A stretch of 35,926 bases of DNA from Luteitalea sp. (GCA_009377495.1 WHTZ01000066.1:1-35926); one strand, 5' to 3'; positions 15,881-25,766 are shown, counted from the stretch's first letter. Notes: a model not told the origin generated them from the sequence alone. Numbers and translations are program-made.

Positions 15881-18606
15881 GTGAAGGACGAAGAGCAGCA
15901 TAACCGGAGGCTACGGGTGCGGCCGCCGCGTCTGGCGCGGTGGCTGCTGCGCCGCGCGCTGCCACGTGACACTCGGGCCGCGAGCATTGCCGGCGACCTG
16001 TTCGAGGAGCTCAACGCAGACGCCGCGACGCGCTCGCGCGTGGTGGCGACAGGCCGCTACTGGTGGCATGCGCTGTCGATCGCGGCACGCTATATGTTCA
16101 GGAGCCGGCGTACCCATGCTGCGGCCGGTCACGCCGCGCTGCCTGTGCCTGCTGGGAGGAGGGGATCCATGTGGCTGGGAGCACTACGAGACGACCTGCG
16201 TGACGCGCGTCGATCCCTGTTCAAGCACCCCGGCTTCGCCGTTGTCGCCGTGCTGACGCTGGCAGTCGGCGTCGGGGCCAACACCGCGATCTTCAGCGTC
16301 CTTCACGCGGTGGTGCTGCGAGATCTGCCTTACCACGATGCGGATCGCCTCGCGCTCCTTTGGACGTTGAAGCTCGGCCAAAATTCCCGTGATGGCTCGT
16401 CGTATCTGAACGTTCGCGACTGGCAGGAGCAGAGCGGCACATTCGAAGACATGGCGGTCTACTTTCGGCCGGAGCACACTCGAGCGACGATCACGGGCGG
16501 ACAAGAGCCGGAGCGGGTCTACCTCGCGTTGGTTGGGCCGGGCTTTTTTCAGCTACTGCGAGCGCCAGCACTGCTCGGCCGGACCCTCGAGGCTGCGGAC
16601 TTCGACTCCGACCGTGGGGCCGTTGTCATCAGCCACGGTCTTTGGCGGCAACGATTTGCCGGCGACCCGGGCGTTGTCGGTAAGTCGATTGAGGTCAACG
16701 GGAGAGTAGGTGAGGTCGTCGGCGTGATGGCGGCAGGTTTCGAGTTGCTGACGCCAGACGCCCAGCTGTGGGTGCCCATCTCCGTGGTGTCATTCTGGAA
16801 AGATCTCCAGCGCAATCGCGACGGCGACGCGCTGATGGTGATTGGCCGACTGAGCCCGACCGCGACGTTCGAATCAGCACGCGCGGAACTGGACACGGTC
16901 GCCGCCCGCTTCGAGATGAGTACCCGGATGCCAACGCCCGCCACGGGATCGCGATCGACCCGCTGACCGATCACCTGATCGGGTCACGCACGGAGCACTC
17001 GCTCTGGCTCTTGTTCGGCGCGGTGGGCTTCGTCCTGTTGATCGCGTGCGCGAATGTCGCAAATCTCACGCTTGCGCGCGGCGCTGCTCGCCGCCACGAG
17101 TTCTCGCTTCGAGCCGCCCTGGGAGCGTCCAGACAGCGGCTTCTCAGACAGGCGCTCACGGAGAACCTGGTGCTCGCCGTGCTGGCGGCGAGCGTGGGGC
17201 TGCTGTTTGCCTGGCTCGCGGCGACAGCGTTCAAGACGTGGGCGTCCAGTGCATTGCCCCGCTTGGAGACCGTGCACCTGGATGTGAACGTCTTCTTGTT
17301 CGCGCTCTTGGTTGCGCTGACGTCTGGCCTGATAGCTGGCCTGCTGCCTGCGTTGCAGTTTTCGATAGCGAATCCCGTGGAGGCGCTCCGGGAGGGTGGA
17401 CCGCGTTCGCTGGGAGGACGCGGCAGCCGGCGACTCCGCCACGGACTCGTGATCGCGGAGCTCGCCTTGGCTGTGGTGCTGCTCGCCGGGGCTGGCCTGC
17501 TCATGCGCAGCTTTGTGCGCGTTCAGACAGCGGACCGCGGATTCGATTCTCAGAACGTCCTCCTCCTCCAAGTCGACCTACCTGACAGATACGACAGCGC
17601 GGCCAAGAGCGGAGCGTACTTCCGAGGGGCGCTCGACAGAATTCGCGCGCTCCCCGGCGTGGCCGCCGCAGGAGCCGTGAGTGACTTTTTCATTGCTCAC
17701 CGGCACGCGGACTCTGTGATCTCTCTCGAGGGCCGACCCCCGCGCAGGCCAGGCGAGCCCGCGCCTCCGCTGCTTCGAGATGCCGTGATTCCCGGTTACT
17801 TGGAGGCCATGCGTATCCCGTTGCTCCGGGGCAGGCGGCTCCGCGACAGCGATCTGGCTCCCGACGCGCCACCAGTCGGCGTGATCAACGAAGCGATGGG
17901 GCGGTGGTTCTGGCCGGGTGAGAATCCGGTTGGGAAGCGTCTGAAATGGGCGCCCGACCCGGGCGCGGATGCGCCGTGGATAACCGTCATCGGAGTCGTC
18001 TCTGACATGAGGCGACAGCAACTGGACAAGGCGGCGATTCCCTCAATGTTCTTCGCGGGCATCCGGAATCAGATGGACATCGCGGTGAGAACGGTCGGCG
18101 ACCCTCAAGCACTACAGCAAGCGATCCGCGCGGAGCTTCGCGCGTTGGACCCCGCGGTGCCACCCTACGGCGTGGTCACGGTCGATCAATGGCTGGGGGA
18201 AACGGTTGCCCTCCGGACGTTGCAGACGCTGCTCCTTGGGGCACTTGCCGCCGCGGCGCTCATCCTCGCGGTCATCGGTGTCTACGGCATCATTCACCAA
18301 TCCGTCGTGGCGCGGACGCAAGAGATCGGCGTCCGCATGGCGCTCGGAGCCAGCCGCGACGCGGTGCTGCGGATGATCCTCTCGGGCGCGCTGGGCCTCG
18401 CCGCGACAGGGCTCGCGTTGGGACTGATCGGTGCCCTGACGTTGGGACGTGCAATCTCGTCGTTCCTCTATGAGACCAGCCCGCTGGACCCGCTGATCTA
18501 CGCGGCGGTGGCGACGCTGCTGCTCGTGGTGACGACCGCGGCCTGTCTGGCGCCGGCGCGCCGCGCCGCTCGGGTCGACCCGATAGCCGCGCTACGCTAC
18601 GAGTGA
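15881..18606 (+). pseudogene. ADOP-type permease with prefix domain, frameshifted near 16911
   Basis: Translation from the GTG at 15881 gives a permease prefix segment (RPPRLARWLLRRALPRDTRA, then SIAGDLFEELN) and the first membrane/MacB core, but runs out of frame after GRLSPTATFESARAELDTVAAR and stops at 16966. From about 16912 the adjacent frame continues perfectly as DEYPDANARHGIAIDPL and onward through both FtsX modules to ARVDPIAALRYE. Against the tandem paralogue at 18944-21667, CGCTTCGAGATGAG (16907-16920) lacks one G. Adding one base would give a 908-residue product, matching the paralogue's 907. The cause may be a real mutation or a sequencing error. No slippery heptamer is evident, so programmed frameshifting is unlikely. 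The PadR gene begins within the stop (GTGA overlap), so the operon is otherwise intact. Confidence 0.85.
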
Positions 18607-18947
18607 CCATGCCCTCGGCTCCTTCTCTCGGCGAGTTCGAACAGCTCGTGCTGCTGGCCATCCTGCGGCTCGGCGTCGACGCGTACGGCGTGACGATAGC
18701 CGGTGAGCTGGAGCGGCGCGCGGGACGCCGCGTGTCGCGGGGCGCGCTGTACACGACGCTCGAACGGCTCGAGACGAAGGGGCTCGTGCGCTGGAGGATC
18801 AGCGCCGGCACGCGGGAGCGCGGCGGGCTGCCGCGACGCTGCTACGCCGTGAGTCCGCGCGGTGTTGCGACGCTTCGCGCCGCGCGCGAGGTGCTCCAGC
18901 GCATGTGGAAAGGCTTAGACGACGTGTTGAAGGAGTCGACATCGTGA
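18603..18947 (+). CDS. PadR-family transcriptional regulator
   Basis: 114 residues. The body LGEFEQLVLLAILRL, YGVTIAGELERRAGRRVSRG, ALYTTLERLETKGLVRWRIS and RRCYAVSPRGVATLRAARE is the PadR winged-helix domain; this ADOP-associated form starts with 'GEFEqlVLlAilRLg'. PadR proteins are usually dimeric repressors released by small hydrophobic or phenolic ligands. The GTG at 18603 overlaps the preceding ADOP stop as GTGA (an ATG at 18609 is two codons in), and the PadR stop overlaps the next ADOP start, again as GTGA, so all three genes should be translated in a coupled manner. It may autoregulate this operon through the inverted repeat at 15823-15855. Confidence 0.93.
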   Translation: MTMPSAPSLGEFEQLVLLAILRLGVDAYGVTIAGELERRAGRRVSRGALYTTLERLETKGLVRWRISAGTRERGGLPRRCYAVSPRGVATLRAAREVLQRMWKGLDDVLKESTS

Positions 18948-21667
18948 CCGACGACCGAGCGCCGCGGATGCGACCGCCACGTCTGGCCACCTGGCTTGTG
19001 CGGCGCGCGCTTCCCCGCGACGCGCGAGCCGCGAGCGTTGCTGGTGATCTGCTCGAGGAGTTCAACAGGGACGTCGAGACCCGCTCGGCCACGGTGGCCA
19101 CAGGCCGTTACTGGCGGCATGCGCTCTCGATCGCGGCGCGCTATGCGTTCGGGCGGCAGCGCGCCGAGCATTCGTCGGTGCACAACGGGACTGCGGCCAG
19201 GAGGTCCGCCACGCTGCTGGGCGCGCTGCGAGAAGACCTTCGTGATGCGCGTCGATCCCTGTTCAAGCACCCTGGATTCGCGGCCGTCGCCGTGCTGACG
19301 CTGGCGGTCGGCGTCGGCGCCAACACGGCGATCTTCAGTGTGCTTCAGGCGGTGGTGCTGCGGGATCTGCCCTACCATCAGGCGGATCGCCTCGCTGTCC
19401 TGTGGACGTTGAAGCTCGGCCAGAATCTCCCAGACAACTCGTCGTACCTGAACTTTCGCGACTGGAAGGCGCAGAGCCGCACCTTCGAAGACATGGCGGT
19501 CTACAGAGACAGAGTGCAGGAATTCTTTGCCGAGACGGGCAGACAGGGACCGGAGCGAATCCACGTCGCATTGGTCGGGCCCGGATTCTTTCGGCTGCTG
19601 GGAGCTCCTGCGCTGCTTGGACGAACGCTCGAGCCCGCAGACTTCGACGCTGACCAACAGGCCGTCGTCATCAGCCACAGTTTCTGGCGGCAACGGTTTG
19701 GTGGGACCACCGACGCGATCGGCAAGTCGGTCGACCACGATGGGACGAGATACGAAGTGATCGGCGTGATGGCGCCCGACTTCGAGCTACCGACGGCGGA
19801 TGTCCAAGCGTGGACGCCCATGTCAGTACAGCCAGAGTTATGGAGACGCCTTCAGCAGGACCCGCGGAGCCGCGCTGGCGACCTGGTGGCGGTGTTGGGT
19901 CGGCTGAACCCCACCGCAACGTTCGAATCAGCACAAGCGGAACTGGATACGATCGCCGCCCGGTTGCGAGACGAGTACCCGGACACCAACGCCGAATCCG
20001 GCGTCTTGATCGAGCCGCTGACCGACCACGTGCTCGGGTCGCGCACGGCGCCCGCCCTGTGGCTCCTCTTTGGTGCGGTGGGATTCGTCCTGTTGATCGC
20101 GTGCGCGAACGTGGCGAATCTCGCCCTCGCCCGCGGCGCCACCCGTCGTCACGAGCTCTCGATCCGAACCGCTCTCGGGGCAAACAAGCTGCGGCTCGTG
20201 CGACAAGCGCTGACGGAGAACCTGGTGCTCGCGGTCCTGGCGGCAAGCGTAGGCCTGCTGTTTGCCTGGCTCGTGGCAACGGCGCTCAGGACGTGGGCGG
20301 CCAGTGGGTTACCCCGCTTGGAGACCGTGCGCCTCGACTTGAACGTCTTCCTGTTCGCACTCTTGGTATCGCTCGCGTCTGGCCTCATCGCTGGCGTCTT
20401 GCCCGCGTTGCAATCGTCAACGGTGAATCCAGTGGACGCGCTCCGGGAAGGTGGGGCGCGCTTGGCGGGAGGACGCGGCAGCCGACTCCGCCACGGGCTC
20501 GTGATTGCGGAGCTCGCCTTGGCTGTGGTCTTGCTCTCCGGCGCCGGTCTGCTGATTCGCAGCTTCGTGCGTGTGCAGACAGTCGATCGTGGATTCGACT
20601 CTCGTCACGTGTTGCTCCTGCAAGTGCACCTGCCTGACAGATACGACGACGGCAAGGACGACGCGGCACAACGCGTCGCGTACTTTCGGGAAGCATTCGA
20701 GAGAATTCTCGGGCTGCCTGGAGTGGCGGCTGCAGGCGCGGTCACCGACTTCTTTATCGAGAGAAATGTGGACTCGCTCACGACCATCGAGGGCCAACCG
20801 CGCCGGCGCCCCAATGACCCCGCTCCGCCACTGCTTCGAGACTGGGTCATCCCCGGTTACTTCGAGGCCATGCGGATTCCCCTGCTCCAGGGCAGGCCAC
20901 TACGAGACAGCGATCTGGATCCCAACGCACCCCCGGTCGGCGTCATCAACGAAACGATGGCACGGGCGTTCTGGCCGGGAGAGAGTCCGGTGGGCAAGCG
21001 CCTGAAATGGGGAGCAAACGTCGGAGCGGATACGCCATGGACGACGGTCGTCGGCGTTGTCGCTGATATGAGACGTCGGAGATTGGACGAGGCGGCGATT
21101 CCCTACATGTTCGAGCCGGGGGTCTCCGATCTCATGGACGTCGTGGTCAGAACGGTAGGGGATCCCGACGCACTACGGGACGTGATCCGTGCCGAGCTGC
21201 GCGCCTTGGAACCCACTGCGCCGCCATATGGCGTTGTGACGGTGGAGCAGCGGCTGTGGGAAACGGTTGCTCTTCGAACACTGCAGACGCTGCTCCTTGG
21301 AGCGCTCGCAGCCGCAGCGCTCATTCTGGCGGTCATCGGCGTCTACGGCATCATCCACCAATCCGTCGTGACGCGCACGCAGGAAATAGGCATCCGCATG
21401 GCGCTCGGCGCCAGCGCGTCGTCGGTGCTACGCATGATCCTCTCGGGCGCCCTCGGGCTCGCGGCTGCGGGGCTCGGATTGGGACTGATCGGCTCCATCG
21501 CGTTGGGGCGTACGATCTCGTCGTTCCTCTACGAAACGAGCCCGGTAGACCCACTGGTCTACGCAGCGGTGGTTGCGTTATTGCTGATCGTGACGACTGT
21601 GGCGTGTCTGGCTCCGGCACGCCGTGCTGCCCGGGTCGACCCGATCACGGCGCTCCGGTACGCGTGA
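18944..21667 (+). CDS. ADOP-type permease with N-terminal permease prefix domain
   Basis: 907 residues from the GTG at 18944, which overlaps the PadR stop by GTGA and has AGGAG at 18931-18935 (8-nt spacer). Residues 11-41 (PPRLATWLVRRALPRDARA, then SVAGDLLEEFN) are the short cytoplasmic permease prefix domain found on many ADOPs. A first membrane helix (HPGFAAVAVLTLAVGVGANT), a MacB-type core, FtsX module 1 (WLLFGAVGFVLLIACANVAN and the RHELSIRTALGANKLRLVRQ loop), a linker helix, a second core and FtsX module 2 (ALAAAALILAVIGVYGIIHQ) follow, ending in ARVDPITALRYA. The sequence is closely similar along its whole length to the frameshifted copy upstream, so the pair is a tandem duplication. 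Transport substrate unknown; no ATPase gene adjoins. Confidence 0.93.
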   Translation: MTDDRAPRMRPPRLATWLVRRALPRDARAASVAGDLLEEFNRDVETRSATVATGRYWRHALSIAARYAFGRQRAEHSSVHNGTAARRSATLLGALREDLRDARRSLFKHPGFAAVAVLTLAVGVGANTAIFSVLQAVVLRDLPYHQADRLAVLWTLKLGQNLPDNSSYLNFRDWKAQSRTFEDMAVYRDRVQEFFAETGRQGPERIHVALVGPGFFRLLGAPALLGRTLEPADFDADQQAVVISHSFWRQRFGGTTDAIGKSVDHDGTRYEVIGVMAPDFELPTADVQAWTPMSVQPELWRRLQQDPRSRAGDLVAVLGRLNPTATFESAQAELDTIAARLRDEYPDTNAESGVLIEPLTDHVLGSRTAPALWLLFGAVGFVLLIACANVANLALARGATRRHELSIRTALGANKLRLVRQALTENLVLAVLAASVGLLFAWLVATALRTWAASGLPRLETVRLDLNVFLFALLVSLASGLIAGVLPALQSSTVNPVDALREGGARLAGGRGSRLRHGLVIAELALAVVLLSGAGLLIRSFVRVQTVDRGFDSRHVLLLQVHLPDRYDDGKDDAAQRVAYFREAFERILGLPGVAAAGAVTDFFIERNVDSLTTIEGQPRRRPNDPAPPLLRDWVIPGYFEAMRIPLLQGRPLRDSDLDPNAPPVGVINETMARAFWPGESPVGKRLKWGANVGADTPWTTVVGVVADMRRRRLDEAAIPYMFEPGVSDLMDVVVRTVGDPDALRDVIRAELRALEPTAPPYGVVTVEQRLWETVALRTLQTLLLGALAAAALILAVIGVYGIIHQSVVTRTQEIGIRMALGASASSVLRMILSGALGLAAAGLGLGLIGSIALGRTISSFLYETSPVDPLVYAAVVALLLIVTTVACLAPARRAARVDPITALRYA

Positions 21668-21703
21668 TGCACGCAGGCGATGTGTTGCGCGCGTTCCAGC
21701 AGC

Positions 21704-22105
21704 TCAGTGCTCGGGAAGCAACGGTCTCGCGCGCTTACACAATTGAAGCGCCAGTCCCCAGGGATCGCGCAGCATGAGGAGGCGTGAGCCGTCCACGAGC
21801 CGTTGTTCCTCGACAAAGGTCGCTCCAGCGTCCAGCAGCGCCGCTTTTGCCGCGTCCGGGTCGTCGGCCGCGAACGCCACATGGAACCTGAGCGGGTGCA
21901 TCGATGCGTAATCCGGAATCGGGTCCGCCGGGTTGTTGTAGATCTCGATCACCACGGCTCCGCTCGCGTCCGCAAGGAAGTGGGTGTGCACAGTCGTATC
22001 GACCTTGCGCACGATTCGCATGCCCAGGTGCTCGACATACCAAGCGGCCATGGCGACTGGATCGGCAACATTGTAGGCGACGTGCTCGATGCTCAAGATT
22101 GGCAT
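21704..22105 (-). CDS. VOC-superfamily protein (glyoxalase/bleomycin-resistance type)
   Basis: 133 residues: LSIEHVAYNVADPVAMAAWY then HLGMRIVRK forms the first beta-alpha-beta unit, and LRFHVAFAADDPDAAKAALL, then RLLMLRDPWGLALQLCKR the second. His8 (IEHVAYNV), a Glu in the VIEIYN strand, His71 or His74 (MHPLRFHVAF), and the usual final-strand Glu replaced by Gln (LALQLC) are where metal ligands sit in this fold; the last replacement makes a canonical glyoxalase metal site uncertain. It ends 36 bp from the ADOP stop in a convergent arrangement with no visible terminator. It is the last of three minus-strand genes (VOC, ankyrin, VOC) separated by 51 and 88 bp. Confidence 0.85.
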   Translation of the reverse strand: MPILSIEHVAYNVADPVAMAAWYVEHLGMRIVRKVDTTVHTHFLADASGAVVIEIYNNPADPIPDYASMHPLRFHVAFAADDPDAAKAALLDAGATFVEEQRLVDGSRLLMLRDPWGLALQLCKRARPLLPEH

Positions 22106-22193
22106 TCAGACCGACTCCACTGAACGGAGGCCACGGCGGCTCGCGTCCTCGTTTGGTTCGAGGGTGGACGTTCCTGTCGCGCCTGCCCGCAAC

Positions 22194-22910
22194 TCACGGT
22201 CGGCCGAGGAGCTCGCGAATCTCGTCGTGCTGGCCCTCGGTGGCCCACCCTTCCGGCGTCGAATCAAACTTGGCGTCTCGAATGGTTAGATCGGCGCCGT
22301 GGGCCAGGAGAAACGCGACTGCGTCTTCGTGACCGTTGATTGCAGCCCAGTGCAGCGCCGTCCCTCCGAAGACCCCCTTCGCGTTCACGTCCGCGCCGCG
22401 CTCGAGCAGCAGCGCCGCGACCGCTGTGTGGCCATTTCGGCAGGCGCTATGGAACGCGTCTGAAATCACGTCGCCCTTCATACAGGCCGAGTCTGCGACC
22501 CAGTACACGTTCGGCTCCGCAGGAACGGCGCGTCTGGCGAGCGACGGGAGGGGAGCGCCTGAATCGAGCAAGGTACGAACCAGATCCAGCTTCCCAAGGC
22601 GCGCTGCTGACACCAGGTTCATCCCTGTGGCGCCACGCGCGATGAGCAACTCCGCCACCTTCGTGCTTCCCAGGGTAGCCGCCCAGTCGAGCGGCGTTGC
22701 ACCCCAGGACGTCTGCGCCTCCAGGTCGGCGCCAGCATCAAGCAGCATCGCAGCGACGGCGTCGTGATCGCGTTCGGCGGCCCAATGGAGCGGTGTCTTG
22801 AGGTGCTCGTCCGTCGCCCGCGTAAGCCCAGGATCCTTACTCAAGAGACGCTCGACGGCCGGTGCGGTTCCGTCTTTGACGGCCTGGATGATCTCGACCG
22901 CGTGCTTCAT
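22194..22910 (-). CDS. Ankyrin-repeat protein
   Basis: 238 residues with about six ankyrin units. Clear consensus repeats are LKTPLHWAAERDHDAVAAML, ATPLDWAATLGSTKVAELLI, the partial LVSAARLGKLDLVRTLLDSG, AFHSACRNGHTAVAALLLER and TALHWAAINGHEDAVAFLLA, each followed by a 'GAD' loop. There is no signal peptide or membrane segment, so it should be a soluble cytoplasmic protein-interaction module; the partner is unknown. The ATG at 22908-22910 has GAGGAG 4-5 nt upstream. The segment between repeats three and four (PSLARRAVPAEPNVYWVADS) is an insertion that departs from the repeat and may form a loop. Confidence 0.9.
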   Translation of the reverse strand: MKHAVEIIQAVKDGTAPAVERLLSKDPGLTRATDEHLKTPLHWAAERDHDAVAAMLLDAGADLEAQTSWGATPLDWAATLGSTKVAELLIARGATGMNLVSAARLGKLDLVRTLLDSGAPLPSLARRAVPAEPNVYWVADSACMKGDVISDAFHSACRNGHTAVAALLLERGADVNAKGVFGGTALHWAAINGHEDAVAFLLAHGADLTIRDAKFDSTPEGWATEGQHDEIRELLGRP

Positions 22911-22961
22911 GGTCTCCTCGATGGAAACATCTCGCGGTGTTAGCTGGTTGCACTGAGCCTC

Positions 22962-23345
22962 TCACTGCCGCTCGCCGAGGCAGTAACAGAGGCCGTCGGG
23001 CGCCACAACGAAGAAGACGCGGTACGAAGTGCCGCCATATTTGTCCACGCGAAAGCCTGCGTCATCGCTGTCCAGACCGTTGGCCTTCAACTCGGCGAAA
23101 GCGACCTCCACGTCATCGACTTCGAAGAAGCAACCTTCCTGAGTCGGGTCTCCGCCATTCTCCGCGAGACCGATGCGGACCTCATCGCGGCTCAGGACGG
23201 CCACATTGTGTGGTGCCTCCTTCCGCTCTGTCACCTGGAACCCCATAACCTTCTCGTAGAACGGTATGGCCCGTTCGACGTTCTCCACCGGGAGGTTCAT
23301 GGCGTCTTCGGCATAGGGTGCGGCGCGTCTGTAGACTGCTGCCAT
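22962..23345 (-). CDS. VOC-superfamily protein, glyoxalase-like
   Basis: 127 residues from the ATG at 23343-23345, selected because GAGGTGG sits 6 nt upstream; the frame stays open further upstream but without recognisable protein sequence or ribosome-binding site. NLPVENVERAIPFYEKVMGF, VAVLSRDEVRIGLAENGG and CFFEVDDVEVAFAELKANGL with YRVFFVVAPDGLCYCLGE fit a single-domain vicinal oxygen chelate protein. The final strand ends in CYCLGE, placing Cys residues near the usual metal-binding Glu. The reaction is unknown. It precedes the ankyrin gene by 51 bp on the same strand, and both may belong to one transcript with the VOC gene at 21704. Confidence 0.82.
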   Translation of the reverse strand: MAAVYRRAAPYAEDAMNLPVENVERAIPFYEKVMGFQVTERKEAPHNVAVLSRDEVRIGLAENGGDPTQEGCFFEVDDVEVAFAELKANGLDSDDAGFRVDKYGGTSYRVFFVVAPDGLCYCLGERQ

Positions 23346-23675
23346 TTTGGCCACCTCGTTGTGTATTTCTCCCGACCGCGCTGACCGGCGGGCTTCCTTC
23401 TCGGGTGCAAGCGGACCAAGGAACGCGGCGGCTCGATGCGCCCACCCTCGATCTGCAGGTGATTCTCCCACGTCTTTCCGCCATGCGTGAAGCGTCGGCA
23501 GTCCACGAGAAGCGAGTCGACTGGATGTCGTAGGTTCTGGAGCAGGACGGGAAAGGTCAGCCGACGTGAACCTTATGGAGACCGAGGGGCCGTGGACACC
23601 GTATCTGTCCTTGGAGGACGCGGACATACCACAGTAGAGTCTTCTGAGGCACGCTCGGTTTGCCTCGGGGGGATC
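23346..23675. other. 330-bp divergent intergenic region, no gene recognised
   Basis: This is the only stretch above 300 bp without a gene. Both strands have open frames through it, but none gives a protein I recognise, and those on the minus strand are just upstream extensions of the VOC frame. It should hold the promoters for the VOC-ankyrin-VOC group and for the S9 peptidase; a weak candidate for the latter is at 23611-23640. Confidence 0.6.
23611..23640 (+). promoter_or_regulatory. Weak promoter candidate for the S9 peptidase gene
   Basis: TTGGAG (23611-23616) and TAGAGT (23635-23640) separated by 18 bp; only half of the -35 positions match consensus. The start would be near 23647, 29 nt before the ATG. 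Confidence 0.25.
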
Positions 23676-25766
23676 ATGCGACAGCCGCTGAAACCGTTCC
23701 AATTCATTGCGACGTTCTGCTTCGTCAGCGTCGTGTCCGTGGTGGTGCTGGCCGAGCAGCGGCCGATGAGCGCAGAAGACGTGTTGAAGATTCGGGAAGT
23801 TGGCGACGCCACCATGTCACCCGACGGCACGCGGGTGCTGTTTACCGTGCGGCAGCCAGAATCGAGCGCGCAGACGCCAGAGCGCAAGGACATGCGATCG
23901 CATGTCTGGCTGGCGACCGTCGGCTGCCGCGCAGACTCGGCTCGACAGATCACCTTTGGTGAGCGCGGCGAGTCGGCTCCGCAGTGGTCACCCGACGGTC
24001 GGTGGATTAGCTTCGTTACGTCGCGTGGTCGGGCCGGTAGCGACGATGAAGATGAAGGCCCAAAGCGGCAGATCTGGATCATGCGCGCGGACGGTGGCGA
24101 AGCGTCGAAGCTCACTGACGCGAAGGAGGACGTTGGCGACTACGCTTGGTCGAAAGACAGCAAGCGCGTGGCTTACCTGATGCGCGATCCGCTACCAAAA
24201 GAGATCGAGGAGAAACGCAAGAAGCGAGACGATGCCGAGGTGTTCGAGGACGACTTCAGACGAACCCATCTCTGGACGATCGAGGTCGAGTCGCAGGAGG
24301 CGACCAAGATCACCGATGGCGACGCACATACGATTAGCAGCTTCGATTGGGCGCCAGACGGCACGCGCGTCGTCTTTTCGGCCAAGCCAACGCCGATGGT
24401 ACGAGACCATCGCAGCGATGTCGCGATCGTCACGATTGCCTCGAAGGCCGTGACACAGATCGCCTCCACCACGGCTTCGGAGACGGCACCTGCTTGGTCG
24501 CCCGATGGTCGGACCATCGGATTTCTCTCAAGACCTTACGACGTCGAGCCGCATCCAGATGGCATCTCGATACTGCCGCTCGTCAACTCACGGCTGTCGC
24601 TCTATGACGTGGAAAGCGGAGAGACCAAGGACGTGTCGAGCGACGCGTTCGATCACGACCCCAGCGCGCTGATATGGTCACCCGATAGCCAGCGTATCCT
24701 GCTCAACATTGGCGCGCGCGCCTACCGCGAGATGTTCACGTACGATGTGAGCGCCAACCGCTACATCCAGCTCACGAAGGGGCGTGTGATCGCGTTCGGC
24801 TCATTCGCTGAGGATGGCTCGAAGGCGGCGGTCACGATGTCGACGCCAACGAAGCCTGGGGATGTGTACGTCACCGATGCGAGCATGTCGACATTCGAGC
24901 AATTGTCCGACGCCAATTCGGAGGTGCGAGAGCTCACGCTCGGAGAGACCGAGGTCGTCACGTGGAAGAGCGACGGCATCGAGATCGAAGGGCTTCTGCT
25001 CAAGCCCGCCAACTATCAGACTGGTCGCAGATACCCGCTGCTCGTCGAGGTCCACGGCGGGCCAACCGGCGCCTACACCAACGGCTTCAAGGAGAGCGGG
25101 CAGATGTGGGCCGGGCAGGGGTGGGCCGTCTTCTACCCGAATCCGCGCGGCAGCAGCAACTACGGCGAGCAGTTCATGGCTGCCAACATCGACGATTGGG
25201 GTGGTGGCGATTACCGCGACATCATGAGCGGCGTGGACGGCCTGGTTGAGCGTGGCATCGCCGATCCGGAGCGCTTGGCGGTCATGGGCTGGAGCTACGG
25301 CGGCTACATGACCTGCTGGATCGTCTCGCAGACGGACCGCTTCAAGGCCGCGATGATGGGCGCCGGCCTGTCGAACATCTACAGCATGTACGGCACGACC
25401 GACATTCCCGGCTATCTCGCCACCTTCTTTCAGGACATGCCGACAAAGGATAACCTGCCGCTATATCGCGAGCGGTCGGGGCTCACCTATGTGGATCGTG
25501 TCACGACGCCGTTGCTCATCCTCCACGGCGCGCGTGACGAGCGCGTGCCCATCGGGCAACCGATGGAGATCTACCGCGCGCTCGAGGATCGCGGCAAGAC
25601 CGTCGAGCTCGTGTTCTATCCGCGCGAAGCGCATGGCCTGCAGGAGTACTACCATCGCTTGGATCGCCTGAAGCGGCAGTATGCGTGGATCGCAAAGTAC
25701 ACGTTGGGCGAGGCGCCGAAGCCGAAGCCGACGCCAACGAGCGACGGGGCTCAACGGTACAGGTGA
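23676..25766 (+). CDS. Exported S9-family serine peptidase (prolyl oligopeptidase / acylaminoacyl-peptidase type)
   Basis: 696 residues from the ATG at 23676, preceded by a GGGGGGA run (23667-23673); a signal peptide follows (FQFIATFCFVSVVSVVVLA). Residues about 35-400 are a WD40/PD40-like propeller with repeated '(W/F)SPDG' motifs such as ATMSPDGTRVLF, APQWSPDGRWISF, FDWAPDGTRVVF and PAWSPDGRTIGF. Residues about 430-690 are an alpha/beta hydrolase domain with the complete triad: Ser540 in GWSYGG, Asp621 in HGARDERVP and His653 in YPREAHG. Length and order match secreted S9C-like peptidases abundant in Acidobacteriota. It probably degrades oligopeptides in the periplasm. It converges on the PLP-enzyme gene (25796) after only 29 bp. 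Confidence 0.93.
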   Translation: MRQPLKPFQFIATFCFVSVVSVVVLAEQRPMSAEDVLKIREVGDATMSPDGTRVLFTVRQPESSAQTPERKDMRSHVWLATVGCRADSARQITFGERGESAPQWSPDGRWISFVTSRGRAGSDDEDEGPKRQIWIMRADGGEASKLTDAKEDVGDYAWSKDSKRVAYLMRDPLPKEIEEKRKKRDDAEVFEDDFRRTHLWTIEVESQEATKITDGDAHTISSFDWAPDGTRVVFSAKPTPMVRDHRSDVAIVTIASKAVTQIASTTASETAPAWSPDGRTIGFLSRPYDVEPHPDGISILPLVNSRLSLYDVESGETKDVSSDAFDHDPSALIWSPDSQRILLNIGARAYREMFTYDVSANRYIQLTKGRVIAFGSFAEDGSKAAVTMSTPTKPGDVYVTDASMSTFEQLSDANSEVRELTLGETEVVTWKSDGIEIEGLLLKPANYQTGRRYPLLVEVHGGPTGAYTNGFKESGQMWAGQGWAVFYPNPRGSSNYGEQFMAANIDDWGGGDYRDIMSGVDGLVERGIADPERLAVMGWSYGGYMTCWIVSQTDRFKAAMMGAGLSNIYSMYGTTDIPGYLATFFQDMPTKDNLPLYRERSGLTYVDRVTTPLLILHGARDERVPIGQPMEIYRALEDRGKTVELVFYPREAHGLQEYYHRLDRLKRQYAWIAKYTLGEAPKPKPTPTSDGAQRYR

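Noticed and set aside
16768..16966. Programmed -1 frameshift in the first ADOP
   Set aside because: No slippery heptamer or downstream structure is visible in the overlap of the two frames, and the intact paralogue shows that one base is simply missing.
23297..23506. Minus-strand segment with THGGKTW, resembling an Asp-box of sialidase or VPS10 repeats
   Set aside because: A single short match in a 69-codon frame without a neighbouring repeat; the real gene nearby is the VOC gene with a good ribosome-binding site.
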